This document shows, piece by piece, positions 1 through 8,783 of a DNA stretch of 64,000 nucleotides. The notes below the pieces were generated by a model. The model had not been told where the DNA came from. It saw only the letters and a program-made list of their open reading frames with translations, and did not search any database. The stretch's first letter is position 1. Every line of letters starts with the position of its first letter. A program made the translations under genes and the position numbers. The DNA lies in contig NZ_AORL01000021.1 of NCBI RefSeq assembly GCF_000383095.1, positions 682,001 through 746,000 of the forward strand, read 5' to 3'. Source of the stretch: Sphingomonas sp. PR090111-T3T-6A (GTDB lineage: Bacteria; Pseudomonadota; Alphaproteobacteria; Sphingomonadales; Sphingomonadaceae).

Positions 1-2067
1 CGTATCCGCTCCGACGCGCATGATGCTCGGCATCGTCTGCTGGGTAGGATCGTTCCAGATGACATAGCTCATATGAACCTGCGCCATCATGCCGTCCCAC
101 TTCCCGTCGTGGATCGTGTGATAGCGCCGGGTCAGCTCGCCATCGCGCGCGAAGCCGGTCTCCACCTCGTCGGCAAAGAAGTTGGCGCGGGCATCGTTGC
201 GCCCCGCCAGCAGCTTGTTCCACGCGGCCGCATAATAGAGGCGATAGAGGTTCGCCATGGCGGCAATCGGGAACTCGACCAGTTGATAATAGCTGTCGAG
301 CTGATCGGGGCGCAGCCTGGCGCGCGCATCGAGCATATGGGCTTCCAGGGCGTCCCATTCGGCCACCATCGCGCCGAACTCGCCACCGTCCAGCCCGCCG
401 GGCGTGATGCCGCCCAGCGGGAAGCTGTCCTGATCGATCAGTTCCGGCTTCCGACGCGCCGTATATCGGCTGTAGGCGGTGATCATCTCGCCGATGCGCC
501 CGGCCTGTTCCCGGCCGAAAACGGCCTCGGCCCAGGCCGCCGGATAGGCCGCGAGCGCCGCCGGGGTCATCGCCTCCGGGTTCCACGCCATCGCGAGGAA
601 GAAGCTCAGCGGATATTCCATCGGCTTGATATCGCCGACATTGACGATCCACATCGCCCGCGCGCCGCGCGCATAGGCGAGGTCCATCTGCTGCCAGACC
701 TTCTCGATCTGGTTGGTGTTGATCCACTTGTAGTTGCGCGGCCCACCGACATAATCGAAGTGGTAATAGATGCCGTAGCCGCCCCGCCGAGCCGGTGTGC
801 CGGGGGCAGGCAAGCGCCTGATCTGGCCCCAGTTATCATCCGAAAAGAGCAGGGTGACGTCGTCCGGCACCTTCATGCCGTGATCGTAATAATCCTGCAC
901 CTCTTTGTAGAGCGCCCATATCTGCGGCGTTTCGCTCGCCGGCTTGCCCGTGACATCGGCGATGATCTTGCGCTGGCCCGCCACGATCTGTTCCAGCAAG
1001 GGAACCGCCGCGCCCTCGGTCATGGCCTCGTCGCCGTCGCCGCGCATCCCGATGGTGACGACCGACTCATAGCCCTTGCCGTCGCCCTTCGACATCATCC
1101 GCTCGATCCCGCCGCGCCAGAAGGTGCGGAGGTTCCCGGCATTCCTCGTATAATCCCACGCGCCGCCGGTGACGCCCTGATCCGTGTGGCGATGCCATTC
1201 GTCCTGCGCGCGCATCATCACCTCATGATGCGAGCTGCCCATGACGACGCCCATCGCGTCCGCGAGGCGCTGGTTGTCGGGATCGTCGGCGGCGAAGGCC
1301 TTGGGCGCCCACATAGCGGGCCACAGATAATTGCCCTTCATCCGCAACAGCAGCTCGAACACATGCGCGTAGAGCGCCGCGTTGATCCCGCCGAACTTCT
1401 TTCTGGCCCAGCCGCTGAAGCTGGGGTCCTCGTCGTTGATGAAGAAGCCGCGATAGCGGACCCTGGGCTGATCGCGCCGCGCCCCAGCCGGGATCAGGAC
1501 GTCGCGCCGCCGCGTCACCGGCACATCGGCGAACCAGTACCAGGGCGACACTCCGATCCGCTCGGAGATGTCATAGGTGCCGAATACCGCGCCGCGCCGA
1601 TCGGAACCGACGATCACCAGCGCCTGCGGCACGCCGGGAAAGGGATCGTCGACGACGATCTGAAGGAACGCCTCCCACTCACCGTGAAGGCCGGCCGCAT
1701 CGATTTTTCCGGTCTGGACGAGCCGGTCGATCGTCGGGCTTTGACCGATGACACCGATCACCACGACAGGCCCGCGAAGCGCATCGGGGCTGGCGACCCG
1801 CTGTGGACGCCGCCCGCTCACCCGTTCGAGGTCGCCGGAGAAGCTGTCGGCGACATGCACGACGGCGGTATCCGCGTTGCGGTCGATCAGGATGGCGGCG
1901 GGTACGGCGTTCTCGATCAGGGGGAAGGCCTTTGCGCTTCCCTGCCTGGAAGACGGCCTCGACGACGCGATCAGCGGCGCTCCCAACGAGAATGCCGCAC
2001 TGGCGCACGCTGCACTGCACAGCAGCACCCTGCGCGTGATCGCGCGCTTGCTCGCCTCGGCCACCAT
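1..2067 (-). CDS. GH115 alpha-glucuronidase, C-terminus cut by window edge
   Basis: Reading the minus strand from an ATG at 2067 gives an open frame to the window edge (689 codons, no stop). The N-terminus has ITRRVLL followed by a hydrophobic stretch and A-rich region, a possible Tat-type signal for periplasmic export. Family motifs include SPWYWFADVPV, RYRGFFINDEDPSFSGW and LRMKGNYLWPAMW, all characteristic of GH115, whose members remove 4-O-methyl-glucuronic acid from xylan. The GH115 catalytic core is largely present; the C-terminal accessory domains lie outside. An AGGAGAG ribosome site at 2071-2077 decides the start. A LacI-type palindrome sits directly upstream, suggesting sugar-induced expression. 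The long plus-strand frame opposite it is a shadow. Confidence 0.9.
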   Translation of the reverse strand, partial: MVAEASKRAITRRVLLCSAACASAAFSLGAPLIASSRPSSRQGSAKAFPLIENAVPAAILIDRNADTAVVHVADSFSGDLERVSGRRPQRVASPDALRGPVVVIGVIGQSPTIDRLVQTGKIDAAGLHGEWEAFLQIVVDDPFPGVPQALVIVGSDRRGAVFGTYDISERIGVSPWYWFADVPVTRRRDVLIPAGARRDQPRVRYRGFFINDEDPSFSGWARKKFGGINAALYAHVFELLLRMKGNYLWPAMWAPKAFAADDPDNQRLADAMGVVMGSSHHEVMMRAQDEWHRHTDQGVTGGAWDYTRNAGNLRTFWRGGIERMMSKGDGKGYESVVTIGMRGDGDEAMTEGAAVPLLEQIVAGQRKIIADVTGKPASETPQIWALYKEVQDYYDHGMKVPDDVTLLFSDDNWGQIRRLPAPGTPARRGGYGIYYHFDYVGGPRNYKWINTNQIEKVWQQMDLAYARGARAMWIVNVGDIKPMEYPLSFFLAMAWNPEAMTPAALAAYPAAWAEAVFGREQAGRIGEMITAYSRYTARRKPELIDQDSFPLGGITPGGLDGGEFGAMVAEWDALEAHMLDARARLRPDQLDSYYQLVEFPIAAMANLYRLYYAAAWNKLLAGRNDARANFFADEVETGFARDGELTRRYHTIHDGKWDGMMAQVHMSYVIWNDPTQQTMPSIMRVGADT

Positions 2068-2081
2068 CGCCTCTCCTATTT

Positions 2082-2097
2082 ATGCTAGCGCTACCAT
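2082..2097. promoter_or_regulatory. LacI-family operator-like palindrome
   Basis: ATGCTAGCGCTACCAT on the plus strand is a 16-bp palindrome centred on AGCGCT with one mismatched pair. It matches the general form of LacI/GalR-family operators seen before xylan and other sugar-utilisation genes. It lies 4 bp upstream of the ribosome-binding site of the GH115 gene, so a bound repressor would block transcription initiation or early elongation. The regulator itself is not in the window. Confidence 0.65.
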
Positions 2098-2141
2098 CGG
2101 AGGCTGGACACGAAAGAGCAAGCGTCTGCCGGGGGAGCCGG

Positions 2142-2915
2142 TCAGCCCTCCTCAGCAAAGCCCGGCGGCACCTCGCGCTGAACGTCCGCAAACGGGGCAC
2201 CTACAACTGACGGCATGCAGCCGAAGGGGACGAACACTTCGCTGGTGTCCATGCGCACATTGCGGAGAGCGCGGCAGGCATCGTTGATCGACCGGTCGCA
2301 TTCCGGCACGAAACTCAACAGGAGCGAGCGCCGCCGTGCGCCGGAGCGATTGCGGGTCGCGCCATGCAGCAGGTCTGCATCGAACACGAGAATATCCCCC
2401 GCCCCACCCTTCACGATCAGAGACAGGGTCTCGTCCGCCTCACCTCCATCGAGCGCACGCGGAACCACACGGGTGGCGCCGTTGCCCGGCCCATATGGAT
2501 CGAGGAAGATCAGCGCCGCGACGGCGTCCAGGCCGGCGCCATCACGATGCAGAGCCTGATGGCCACCGTCCGGCAACGGTTCACGGCCCTCCACCTGGCT
2601 GAGGAAGAAGGGATCGCCCAGTATCTGACCCACCGCGGCCAACAGGGACGGCAGGCGACAGGTCCGTTGCACAGTCAGGTCGAGATCGACCAGAGAATGA
2701 CGCCAGTCGGCACTTCGAGGGGTGGGCCATTGGTCCCCGGTCCCCACGCCAGCGTCAAAGGCGGCGCGCAGGTTAGCGCACCAGGGCTCGGGCACAGCCC
2801 CCCGGAGCAGGAGATAACCGTCGCGATCCAGAGCAGCGGCCTGCTCCGCCTCCAGTGCGGCAACCTCCCCGGTCATCACGTCGACGACATGCTCATTTTG
2901 AGACCCCGGCCGCAT
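2142..2915 (-). CDS. Phytanoyl-CoA dioxygenase (PhyH) family protein
   Basis: A 257-residue protein of the PhyH Fe(II)/2-oxoglutarate oxygenase fold. The early segment [15 protein letters not shown] is the usual PhyH start. HRDG supplies the HxD iron ligands, and [20 protein letters not shown] supplies the distal His and the 2-oxoglutarate-binding Arg. I chose the ATG at 2915 because GAAGGCGG precedes it and the family fold begins soon after; an upstream start at 3029 would add 38 unconvincing residues, and an ATG at 2879 is also possible. The substrate cannot be read from sequence. It is on the same strand as the GH115 gene, but the operator between them suggests separate control. Confidence 0.8.
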   Translation of the reverse strand: MRPGSQNEHVVDVMTGEVAALEAEQAAALDRDGYLLLRGAVPEPWCANLRAAFDAGVGTGDQWPTPRSADWRHSLVDLDLTVQRTCRLPSLLAAVGQILGDPFFLSQVEGREPLPDGGHQALHRDGAGLDAVAALIFLDPYGPGNGATRVVPRALDGGEADETLSLIVKGGAGDILVFDADLLHGATRNRSGARRRSLLLSFVPECDRSINDACRALRNVRMDTSEVFVPFGCMPSVVGAPFADVQREVPPGFAEEG

Positions 2916-3114
2916 CACCGCCTTCTTCGAGAAGAGTATGGCAGCGACAGCTTCCGGAAAGCGATTGTAGACCCAGAACGGCTGTAGTGAGCTTGCCTCC
3001 GTGCGGCCTGCTCCAAGCAAATCGCACATAGAAAGCCGGCGCAGACTCTCCGCGACGGAGACCGACTTGGCCCGTTGGCATCATAAGGAAATGTCGACCG
3101 ACATCGAATCGCCA

Positions 3115-3149
3115 CCTCGAAAATGGCGAAAAACACCAATTTTTCGAGG
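3115..3149 (-). terminator. Hairpin in tRNA-Met trailer
   Basis: CCTCGAAAA at 3115-3123 pairs with TTTTCGAGG at 3141-3149 (9 bp), with an extra TGG/CCA pairing inside. It begins 18 bases past the tRNA-Met 3' end and has AT-rich arms, so it is a plausible terminator, although the U-run after the stem is poor. Confidence 0.5.
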
Positions 3150-3166
3150 CTCGGAAAGATTGACGA

Positions 3167-3243
3167 TGGTAGCGGAGGAGGGACTTGAACCCCCGACACG
3201 CGGATTATGATTCCGCTGCTCTAACCAGCTGAGCTACTCCGCC
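3167..3243 (-). tRNA. tRNA-Met (CAT), elongator type
   Basis: A 77-nt cloverleaf with CCA encoded. The 5' strand GGCGGAG pairs with CTCCGCT (terminal G-U). The anticodon stem GCGGA/TCCGC closes the loop ATCATAA with anticodon CAT. The T arm is GGGGG TTCAAGT CCCTC. Acceptor and T-loop look like the alphaproteobacterial elongator tRNA-Met rather than the initiator. An Ile-lysidine tRNA with CAT is less likely but not excluded by eye. Confidence 0.93.
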
Positions 3244-3282
3244 CCGATCGGGCCGGCCGGTGTGTCACCGGCTGTGGCGGGG

Positions 3283-3311
3283 CCTATAGGCAGGTGTAAC
3301 GGCAGCGTCAA
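3283..3311 (-). promoter_or_regulatory. Sigma-70 promoter for tRNA-Met
   Basis: On the minus strand TTGACG (3306-3311) and TATAGG (3283-3288) are separated by 17 bp, close to the housekeeping consensus. The -10 box lies 39 bp from the mature tRNA 5' end. Confidence 0.7.
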
Positions 3312-3391
3312 CAGCCTGTCGGATTCATCGGAACCGCCACGCGCCCCTATCGTTTCGCCGGACATATCCGTCCACCGTTCAGGGAAGTCCG

Positions 3392-3802
3392 ATGGATCTC
3401 GAAACACCTCTCGACCTGATCTGCCGCATCATCATCCGCGCTCGCGAGCTGGAGGCTCCGAAGCCGAACATCGCCCCCGATGACGTCGATGATCTGGATG
3501 ATTCGGACGAGGACGAGTTCGATGCGCTCGAATCGGAGACGGACGAGACGGTCGAGGACGAACTCCGCACCGCGATCGAGGATCTGGCGGACGATCAACA
3601 GATCGAGCTTCTCGCGCTCGCGATGGTCGGCCGGGGCACCTATGACGCTTCCGAATGGGAAGACGCGCTGGAAGCCGCCAGCGACCCAAGCGGCGAATCG
3701 CCCGTCGACCAGCTTCTCGATATGCCGACGCTCGCCGAATATCTCGATGCGGGCCTATCCGCATTCGACCTGAGCTGCGAAGGCACGGGACAGGTCGACT
3801 GA
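3392..3802 (+). CDS. DUF3775 domain-containing protein
   Basis: 136 residues. It opens with LDLICRIIIRARELE, the conserved N-terminal helix of DUF3775, followed by a strongly acidic linker (DDVDDLDDSDEDEFD) and a C-terminal part with LLALAMVGRGTYDASEWEDAL and LLDMPTLAEYLDAGL. This family is common in alphaproteobacteria and has no known function. AGGGAAG precedes the ATG. No signal or membrane segment is visible, so it is probably cytoplasmic. It stands alone between tRNA-Met and a convergent phosphoesterase gene. Confidence 0.85.
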   Translation: MDLETPLDLICRIIIRARELEAPKPNIAPDDVDDLDDSDEDEFDALESETDETVEDELRTAIEDLADDQQIELLALAMVGRGTYDASEWEDALEAASDPSGESPVDQLLDMPTLAEYLDAGLSAFDLSCEGTGQVD

Positions 3803-3806
3803 TCCC

Positions 3807-4322
3807 TTAGCCTCCGAATCGATATCGCCGGATGGGCTCCCATGGCCCATCGCGATAATAATGGGTGGCGATGCCGGTCACCGCGAGCGGACGCGGCCAG
3901 GAGAAATCCCGCTTGAGCGCATTGTGAAGCTGTCGGGCGGCATCGGGGTCCGCCTTGTTCTGGATGGTGACGTGAGGCCGCCACGGGATTGCGTCCTGTG
4001 GGATCAGCGATCCGGCGAAGGCTTCGGCCAGTTCCTCCCTCAGCGCCTCCAGCGCCGTGCTCCTGACCCGCAGCGCGACGCCCCGGCCGAAGAGCATCGC
4101 CTCACCGATCGTCGCCGCCGGCCGGGCTCTTAAGCGCATCTCGCTCCGCAGACGCGCGTCCAGTTCGGGGAGCAGGCTGGGCGGCAGATGATGGAACAGC
4201 GTCAGATGCGCGGGCAGGACGTTGCGCTCCGACGGGAAATGCTCGCGACGCAATCGATCGAGCCATGCGAAGTCCGCCGCGCCCAGCTCGGCAGCGACGA
4301 TGACGGGGGCGGCCTCCGACAT
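3807..4322 (-). CDS. 2'-5' RNA ligase-like (2H phosphoesterase) protein
   Basis: 171 residues with the two HxT motifs of the 2H superfamily: HLTLFHHLP near residue 39 and PHVTIQNK near residue 116. The family acts on 2',3'-cyclic or 2'-5' nucleotide linkages, but the substrate of this short, LigT-like member is unknown. Its ATG overlaps the TGA of the upstream nucleotidyltransferase gene (TGATG), so translation is probably coupled. Together they look like the distal part of a kup-led transcript. Confidence 0.82.
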   Translation of the reverse strand: MSEAAPVIVAAELGAADFAWLDRLRREHFPSERNVLPAHLTLFHHLPPSLLPELDARLRSEMRLRARPAATIGEAMLFGRGVALRVRSTALEALREELAEAFAGSLIPQDAIPWRPHVTIQNKADPDAARQLHNALKRDFSWPRPLAVTGIATHYYRDGPWEPIRRYRFGG

Positions 4323-4903
4323 CAGCGGAGCCGGGGGACGCGCCGGGTCAGCGCGCCCGGTCGATCAACATCGGCGACGCAGCGGCGGTCGGCGGGGACC
4401 ATCCTGGCACGGAGCCCTAGCGCCCTCCCCGGCCCCTGATCCCCGCGCGCGGTCTCCAGCGAAGCCAGAGCCGCCCCGCGGAGCAGCACCGGGTGGCCCG
4501 GACGTCCGCGATACGCTGGCCGGACAATGTCGTCGCCCTGCGCCGCCCGTCTCAGCAGATGTCGCGCCTGATCTTCGGCCAGCCACGGCATGTCGGCCAG
4601 GAACACCAACGCCTCACGATCGATCGGACGCAGCGCCCCCGAAGCGGCCCTGAGGCTCGCCCCCAGCCCTTCCCGATATCCGGCCGCATGCAGGATGATT
4701 GCCCGGCGATCCGCGCGGCGCACTTCCGCCGAAACCCGCAGATTCTGCGCGCCTGTCACCACGATCAGCCGCCGCGCCGGCGTCGCCCTCGCGATACGGA
4801 TGGCGCGCGCGAGCAGCGTCTCTCCCCCGATCCTCGCGAACAGCTTGTTGGGCGCCCCGAACCGCCGCGACGCCCCTGCCGCGAGCAGGATCGCGACGCG
4901 CAT
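4322..4903 (-). CDS. MobA/MocA-like NTP transferase
   Basis: 193 residues. The N-terminal LLAAGASRRFG followed by NKL is the nucleotide-binding loop of the molybdenum-cofactor nucleotidyltransferase group. FLADMPWL carries the metal-binding Asp, and GRPGHPVLL is the conserved lid segment seen in MocA-type CTP:molybdopterin cytidylyltransferases. The likely role is attaching CMP or GMP to molybdenum cofactor, but I cannot separate MocA from other MobA-like enzymes. It starts 7 bp after kup ends and overlaps the next gene. Confidence 0.8.
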   Translation of the reverse strand: MRVAILLAAGASRRFGAPNKLFARIGGETLLARAIRIARATPARRLIVVTGAQNLRVSAEVRRADRRAIILHAAGYREGLGASLRAASGALRPIDREALVFLADMPWLAEDQARHLLRRAAQGDDIVRPAYRGRPGHPVLLRGAALASLETARGDQGPGRALGLRARMVPADRRCVADVDRPGALTRRVPRLR

Positions 4904-4910
4904 CGCCGGC

Positions 4911-6869
4911 CTAAATCTCGACCTGGCTGCCGAGTTCCACCACCCGGTTGGACGGCAGCTTGAAGAACTCCATCGCGCTTTCCGCGTTGCGCAGCATCCA
5001 GGCGAACAGCTTCTCCCGCCACACCGCCATGCCCGGTCGCGACGAGGCGATCAGCGTCTGCCGCGCGAGGAAGAAGCTCGTATCCATCATGCGCAGCGGC
5101 GCGCCGATCCCCTGCACGCAAGCGAGTGCGGCGGGCACGTCCGGCTCCTGCATGAAGCCGTAATGGACGACCATGCGATAGAAGCCCTGCCCGAACTCCT
5201 TCACCTCCGCGCGATGGGACTGGCCGACATAAGGCACGTCCTCGATCTTCACGGTCAGCAGGATCACGCGATCGTGCAGCACCTTGTTGTGCTTGAGGTT
5301 GTGGAGCAGCGCGTGGGGTACGCCGTCCCGCGCGGTCGTCATAAACACCGCCGTGCCCGGCACGCGCTCGGCCGAATTGGCAGCAGACTTCACGAACACG
5401 GTGACCGGCATCGCCACCTCGCTCAGCCGCTTGATCATCAACTGGCGCCCCTTCGCCCAGGTGGTGAGCAGCGTGAAGGCGATCAGGCCGATCAGCAGCG
5501 GGAACCAGCCGCCATCGGGCACCTTGGTGAGATTGGCGGAGAAATAAGCGAGATCCACCGCGAGGAAGACCGCGATCAGCGCGCCCGCGCCGAGCTTGTT
5601 CCACTTCCATAGCGAGACGAGCAGCACCGCCAGCAGGAAAGTGTCGATCAGCATCGCCCCTGTCACCGCGATGCCATAGGCCGCCGCGAGGTTGGTCGAG
5701 GTACGGAAGCCGAACACCAGCAGGATCACCATCACCATCAGCGTCCAGTTGATGACGGGGATGTAGATCTGCCCCGCCGCGCTGGCCGAGGTGTGCGTGA
5801 TCTTGAGACGCGGGATGAAGCCGAGCTGGATCGCCTGTTGCGTCACCGAGAAGGCGCCCGAGATCACCGCCTGGCTGGCGATCACCGTCGCCATCGTCGC
5901 GAGGATCACCAGCGGCAGGCGCAGCTCGTCCGGCGCGAGCAGGAAGAAGGGCGAGCGGATCATCTCCATCGCATCGGCCGGCGACGCCGAGAGGATCAGC
6001 GCCCCCTGCCCCAGATAGTTGAGCATCAGCGCCGGCAGCGCGAAGGCCAGCCACGACACGCGGATCGGCTTGCGGCCGAAATGGCCCATGTCGGCGTAGA
6101 GCGCCTCCGCGCCAGTCACCGCCAGCACGACCGAGCCCATGGCGAGGAAGGCGTGCACCGGCTCGACCGCGAAGAAATGGAGCGCGTGGATCGGGTTCAG
6201 CGCCACCAGCACGCCCGGCTTCGCGACCAGGTTGATCGCGCCCAGCACGCCCAGCGCGGCGAAGTAGAGCATCATGATCGGCCCGAACAGCGCGCCCATC
6301 CGCGCCGTGCCCCGCGCCTGGAGCGCGAACAGCCCGATCAGGATGCCGACCGCGATCGGGATGACCAGCGGCGCCATGCCGCTCTCGACGACGGAGAGGC
6401 CTTCGACCGCCGACAGAACCGAAATGGCCGGCGTGATCATGCTGTCGCCGAAGAACAGCGCCGTCGCGAAAACGCCCAGCAGCACGAGGCCCCGCGTCCA
6501 GCGCTTCTCGCCCTGCACCGAGCGCGACACCAGCGCCAGCAGCGCAAGGCTGCCGCCCTCGCCCTTGTTGTCGGCGCGCATGATGATCGTGACGTATTTC
6601 AACGTCACCACGACCATCATCGACCAGAAGATGAGGCTCAGCACGCCATGGATGTGCATCGCGTCCGGCGTCAGCGGATGGTGTCCGGCGAACGTCTCGC
6701 GGAAGGCGTAGATCGGGCTCGTGCCGATATCGCCGAAGACGACGCCGATGGCGCCGACCGACAGCTTCAGCAGGCTTTCGCCCGCATGGGAGTCACGGCC
6801 GTCCTGCGCGAGGAGCGACTCGGCGGCGGGCGCGGCCGGGACGGCCTTCTCCTCCAGCGTGTCGTTCAT
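4911..6869 (-). CDS. kup: KUP-family potassium uptake protein
   Basis: 652 residues, the usual Kup length. The signature [20 protein letters not shown] is near residue 40, followed by about 12 hydrophobic segments and a hydrophilic C-terminal domain (from about residue 480) ending in VELGSQVEI. Kup is an inner-membrane K+/H+ symporter. Internal motifs [19 protein letters not shown] and [10 protein letters not shown] are typical. It heads a close run with the nucleotidyltransferase and 2H phosphoesterase genes. A hairpin between it and lrp suggests its own promoter in 6870-7004, but I could not fix promoter boxes there. Confidence 0.96.
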   Translation of the reverse strand: MNDTLEEKAVPAAPAAESLLAQDGRDSHAGESLLKLSVGAIGVVFGDIGTSPIYAFRETFAGHHPLTPDAMHIHGVLSLIFWSMMVVVTLKYVTIIMRADNKGEGGSLALLALVSRSVQGEKRWTRGLVLLGVFATALFFGDSMITPAISVLSAVEGLSVVESGMAPLVIPIAVGILIGLFALQARGTARMGALFGPIMMLYFAALGVLGAINLVAKPGVLVALNPIHALHFFAVEPVHAFLAMGSVVLAVTGAEALYADMGHFGRKPIRVSWLAFALPALMLNYLGQGALILSASPADAMEMIRSPFFLLAPDELRLPLVILATMATVIASQAVISGAFSVTQQAIQLGFIPRLKITHTSASAAGQIYIPVINWTLMVMVILLVFGFRTSTNLAAAYGIAVTGAMLIDTFLLAVLLVSLWKWNKLGAGALIAVFLAVDLAYFSANLTKVPDGGWFPLLIGLIAFTLLTTWAKGRQLMIKRLSEVAMPVTVFVKSAANSAERVPGTAVFMTTARDGVPHALLHNLKHNKVLHDRVILLTVKIEDVPYVGQSHRAEVKEFGQGFYRMVVHYGFMQEPDVPAALACVQGIGAPLRMMDTSFFLARQTLIASSRPGMAVWREKLFAWMLRNAESAMEFFKLPSNRVVELGSQVEI

Positions 6870-7004
6870 CGGAAGATCATCGGAAGAATACGATGACGTC
6901 GAAAGGTCACTCAGCCTGTTCCCGCCACTTGCCGGTACCCCCTCCGGCTTCCCTGGGCCGAGGCCCTAGCACGCCCTCTCTCCCCCCTGCAACGCCACGC
7001 GCAT

Positions 7005-7060
7005 CAGGGCGTTCCCGATCCAGGCATGGCGAAAGGCCCGGCATGCCCGAAAACGCCCTG
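7005..7060 (-). terminator. Long imperfect hairpin after lrp
   Basis: Outer arms CAGGGCGTTCCC (7005-7016) and GAAAACGCCCTG (7049-7060) pair over 12 positions including G-U pairs. An inner GGCATG/CATGCC stem sits inside. It begins 4 bp after the lrp stop codon, so it probably ends or protects the lrp mRNA. There is no clean U-run after it, so intrinsic termination is not certain. Confidence 0.5.
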
Positions 7061-7064
7061 TTCC

Positions 7065-7508
7065 CTACCCTTCCGCGGAAGCCAGCGTGCGGATCGTGAA
7101 TTGCGTGACGAGCCGGTGGACACCCGGCAAGGCCGCGAGGATTTCACGATGGATGCGCTCATAGCTGTCCTGCTCGGGCACCAGAACCTTCAGCAGATAA
7201 TCCGATTCCCCGCTCATCAGATGGGCTTCGCGGACATGCGCGGTGCGGGCGAGCGCGACCTCGAACGCTTCCATCGTCGCGCGCCTCTGATCCACCAAGG
7301 TCACCTGCACGAAGACGGTGGAAGGATTGCCTTCCGCCTGTCGCGAAAGACGGGCACGATAGCCGAGGATCATGCCCGCCTGCTCCAGCGCCTTGACCCG
7401 CCGATGCGCCGCCGAGGCGGACAGGCCGACATGGTTTCCCAACGCCTCGCTCGTCAGCGCCGAATCTCGGGCGAGCAGACGGAGGATTTTTCGGTCGATG
7501 TCGCTCAT
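7065..7508 (-). CDS. Lrp/AsnC-family transcriptional regulator
   Basis: 147 residues. The N-terminal winged helix is MSDIDRKILRLLARDSALTS with LSASAAHRRVKALEQAGMI as the recognition region. The C-terminal RAM/AsnC effector domain includes VQVTLVDQ, HVREAHLMSGESDYLLKV and VHRLVTQFTIRTL. Start chosen at MSDIDRK, where the family begins. It is transcribed away from alanine dehydrogenase with 137 bp between the starts, so it is probably the amino-acid-responsive regulator of ald; that is inferred from position. Confidence 0.92.
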   Translation of the reverse strand: MSDIDRKILRLLARDSALTSEALGNHVGLSASAAHRRVKALEQAGMILGYRARLSRQAEGNPSTVFVQVTLVDQRRATMEAFEVALARTAHVREAHLMSGESDYLLKVLVPEQDSYERIHREILAALPGVHRLVTQFTIRTLASAEG

Positions 7509-7645
7509 GCGGGATATTTTTGCCCTCTGGGCACCATATGCACAAGATTTTCCCGATCGAGGCTCCAAAAGCGCCGAAAGACGGGAAATTCGTTGCATCG
7601 ATGTGCGCTAAAATGACGGTCTGTCAGAACAAAGGAGCGGATTCC

Positions 7646-8740
7646 ATGCGTGTCGGTGTTCCCAAGGAAATCAAGAATCACGAATATCGCGTCGGCCTGA
7701 CGCCGGGCTCGGTCGCCGAGCTGGTGGCTGCCGGCCATGAGGTTTTCGTCGAAACGAAGGCCGGTTCGGGCATCGATTTCGAAGATCAGGATTATGTCGC
7801 CGCCGGCGCCACCATCCTGCCCGACGCCGCCTCGGTGTTCGACAAGGCCGAGATGATCGTCAAGGTGAAGGAGCCGCAGCCGGGCGAGATCGCCATGCTG
7901 AAGCCGCACCACCTGCTCTTCACCTATCTCCACCTCGCCGCCGACAAGGCGCAGGCGGAAGGCCTGATGAAGTCCGGCGCGACCTGCATCGCCTATGAGA
8001 CGGTGACCTCCGATCGCGGCGGCCTGCCGCTCCTCAAGCCGATGTCCGAGGTCGCGGGCCGCATGTCCGTGCAGGTCGGCGCGCATTATCTGGAGAAGGA
8101 ACAGGGCGGCCGTGGCGTCCTGCTCGGCGGCGTTCCGGGCGTGGCGCCTGCGAAGGTCGCGATCCTCGGCGGCGGCATCGCCGGCGTGAACGCGGCGCAG
8201 ATGGCGGTCGGTATGCGCGCCGACGTCACCATCTACGACATCAACAACGACCGTCTGGCCGAGCTGGACATGTTCTTCTCCAGCCAGATCAAGACGGCCT
8301 ATGCCTCCAAGGCAGCGATCGCGGCGGCGGTGAAGCAGGCGCATCTCGTCATCGGCGCGGTGCTGATCCCCGGCGCGGCGGCTCCCAAGCTCGTCACCCG
8401 CGACATGCTGAAGACGATGAAGCGCGGCTCTGTGCTGGTCGACATCGCCATCGATCAGGGCGGCTGCTTCGAGACCAGCCATGCCACCACGCATGACAAT
8501 CCGGTGTTCGAGGTGGACGGCGTGATCCACTATTGCGTCGCCAACATGCCGGGCGCGGTGGCGCGCACCTCGGCGTTCGCGCTCAACAACGCGACGCTGC
8601 CCTTCGCGCTGCGCCTCGCCAACATGGGCGCGGAAGCGGCGATGGCGGCCGACAAGCACCTCGCCAACGGCCTCAACGTCTCGGGCGGCAAGATCCGCCA
8701 CGCTGCCGTGGCCGAGGCGCTGGATCTTCCGCTGAACTGA
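7646..8740 (+). CDS. ald: Alanine dehydrogenase
   Basis: 364 residues, close to the family norm. Begins MRVGVPKEIKNHEYRVGLTP with the catalytic Arg and Lys region near the N-terminus. The Rossmann signature VAILGGGIAGVNAAQMAVGM binds NAD. DIAIDQGGCFETSHATTHDNP and HYCVANMPGAVARTSAFALNNATLP are diagnostic. It catalyses reversible NAD-dependent deamination of L-alanine to pyruvate and ammonium in the cytoplasm. AAAGGAGCG lies before the ATG at 7646; upstream in-frame starts are not credible. Control is likely by the divergent Lrp protein. Confidence 0.97.
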   Translation: MRVGVPKEIKNHEYRVGLTPGSVAELVAAGHEVFVETKAGSGIDFEDQDYVAAGATILPDAASVFDKAEMIVKVKEPQPGEIAMLKPHHLLFTYLHLAADKAQAEGLMKSGATCIAYETVTSDRGGLPLLKPMSEVAGRMSVQVGAHYLEKEQGGRGVLLGGVPGVAPAKVAILGGGIAGVNAAQMAVGMRADVTIYDINNDRLAELDMFFSSQIKTAYASKAAIAAAVKQAHLVIGAVLIPGAAAPKLVTRDMLKTMKRGSVLVDIAIDQGGCFETSHATTHDNPVFEVDGVIHYCVANMPGAVARTSAFALNNATLPFALRLANMGAEAAMAADKHLANGLNVSGGKIRHAAVAEALDLPLN

Positions 8741-8748
8741 GCGGAACA

Positions 8749-8783
8749 GGCCGGCCGGGGGTTCGCTCCCGGCCGGTCCGTTT
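8749..8783 (+). terminator. Terminator after ald
   Basis: GGCCGGCCGGG (8749-8759) pairs with CCCGGCCGGTC (8768-8778) over 11 bp with one G-U, an 8-nt loop, then CGTTT. It sits between convergent ald and the TPR gene and may serve both. Confidence 0.7.

Noticed and set aside
73-2088. 671-codon plus-strand open frame
   Set aside because: It lies opposite the GH115 gene, whose minus-strand translation shows clear family motifs; the plus-strand product is Arg/His-rich low-complexity sequence typical of shadow frames in GC-rich DNA.
3001-3210. Small plus-strand frame ending VAEEGLEPPTRGL
   Set aside because: That ending is the usual false translation across the reverse complement of a tRNA gene, here tRNA-Met.
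6870-7004. Resemblance of part of the kup leader (AGGGAAGCCGG ... CCGGC ... GGCGGG) to a cobalamin riboswitch core
   Set aside because: No B12-box and no fitting peripheral stems were found, and Kup has no link to cobalamin. The match is a short GC-rich hairpin.
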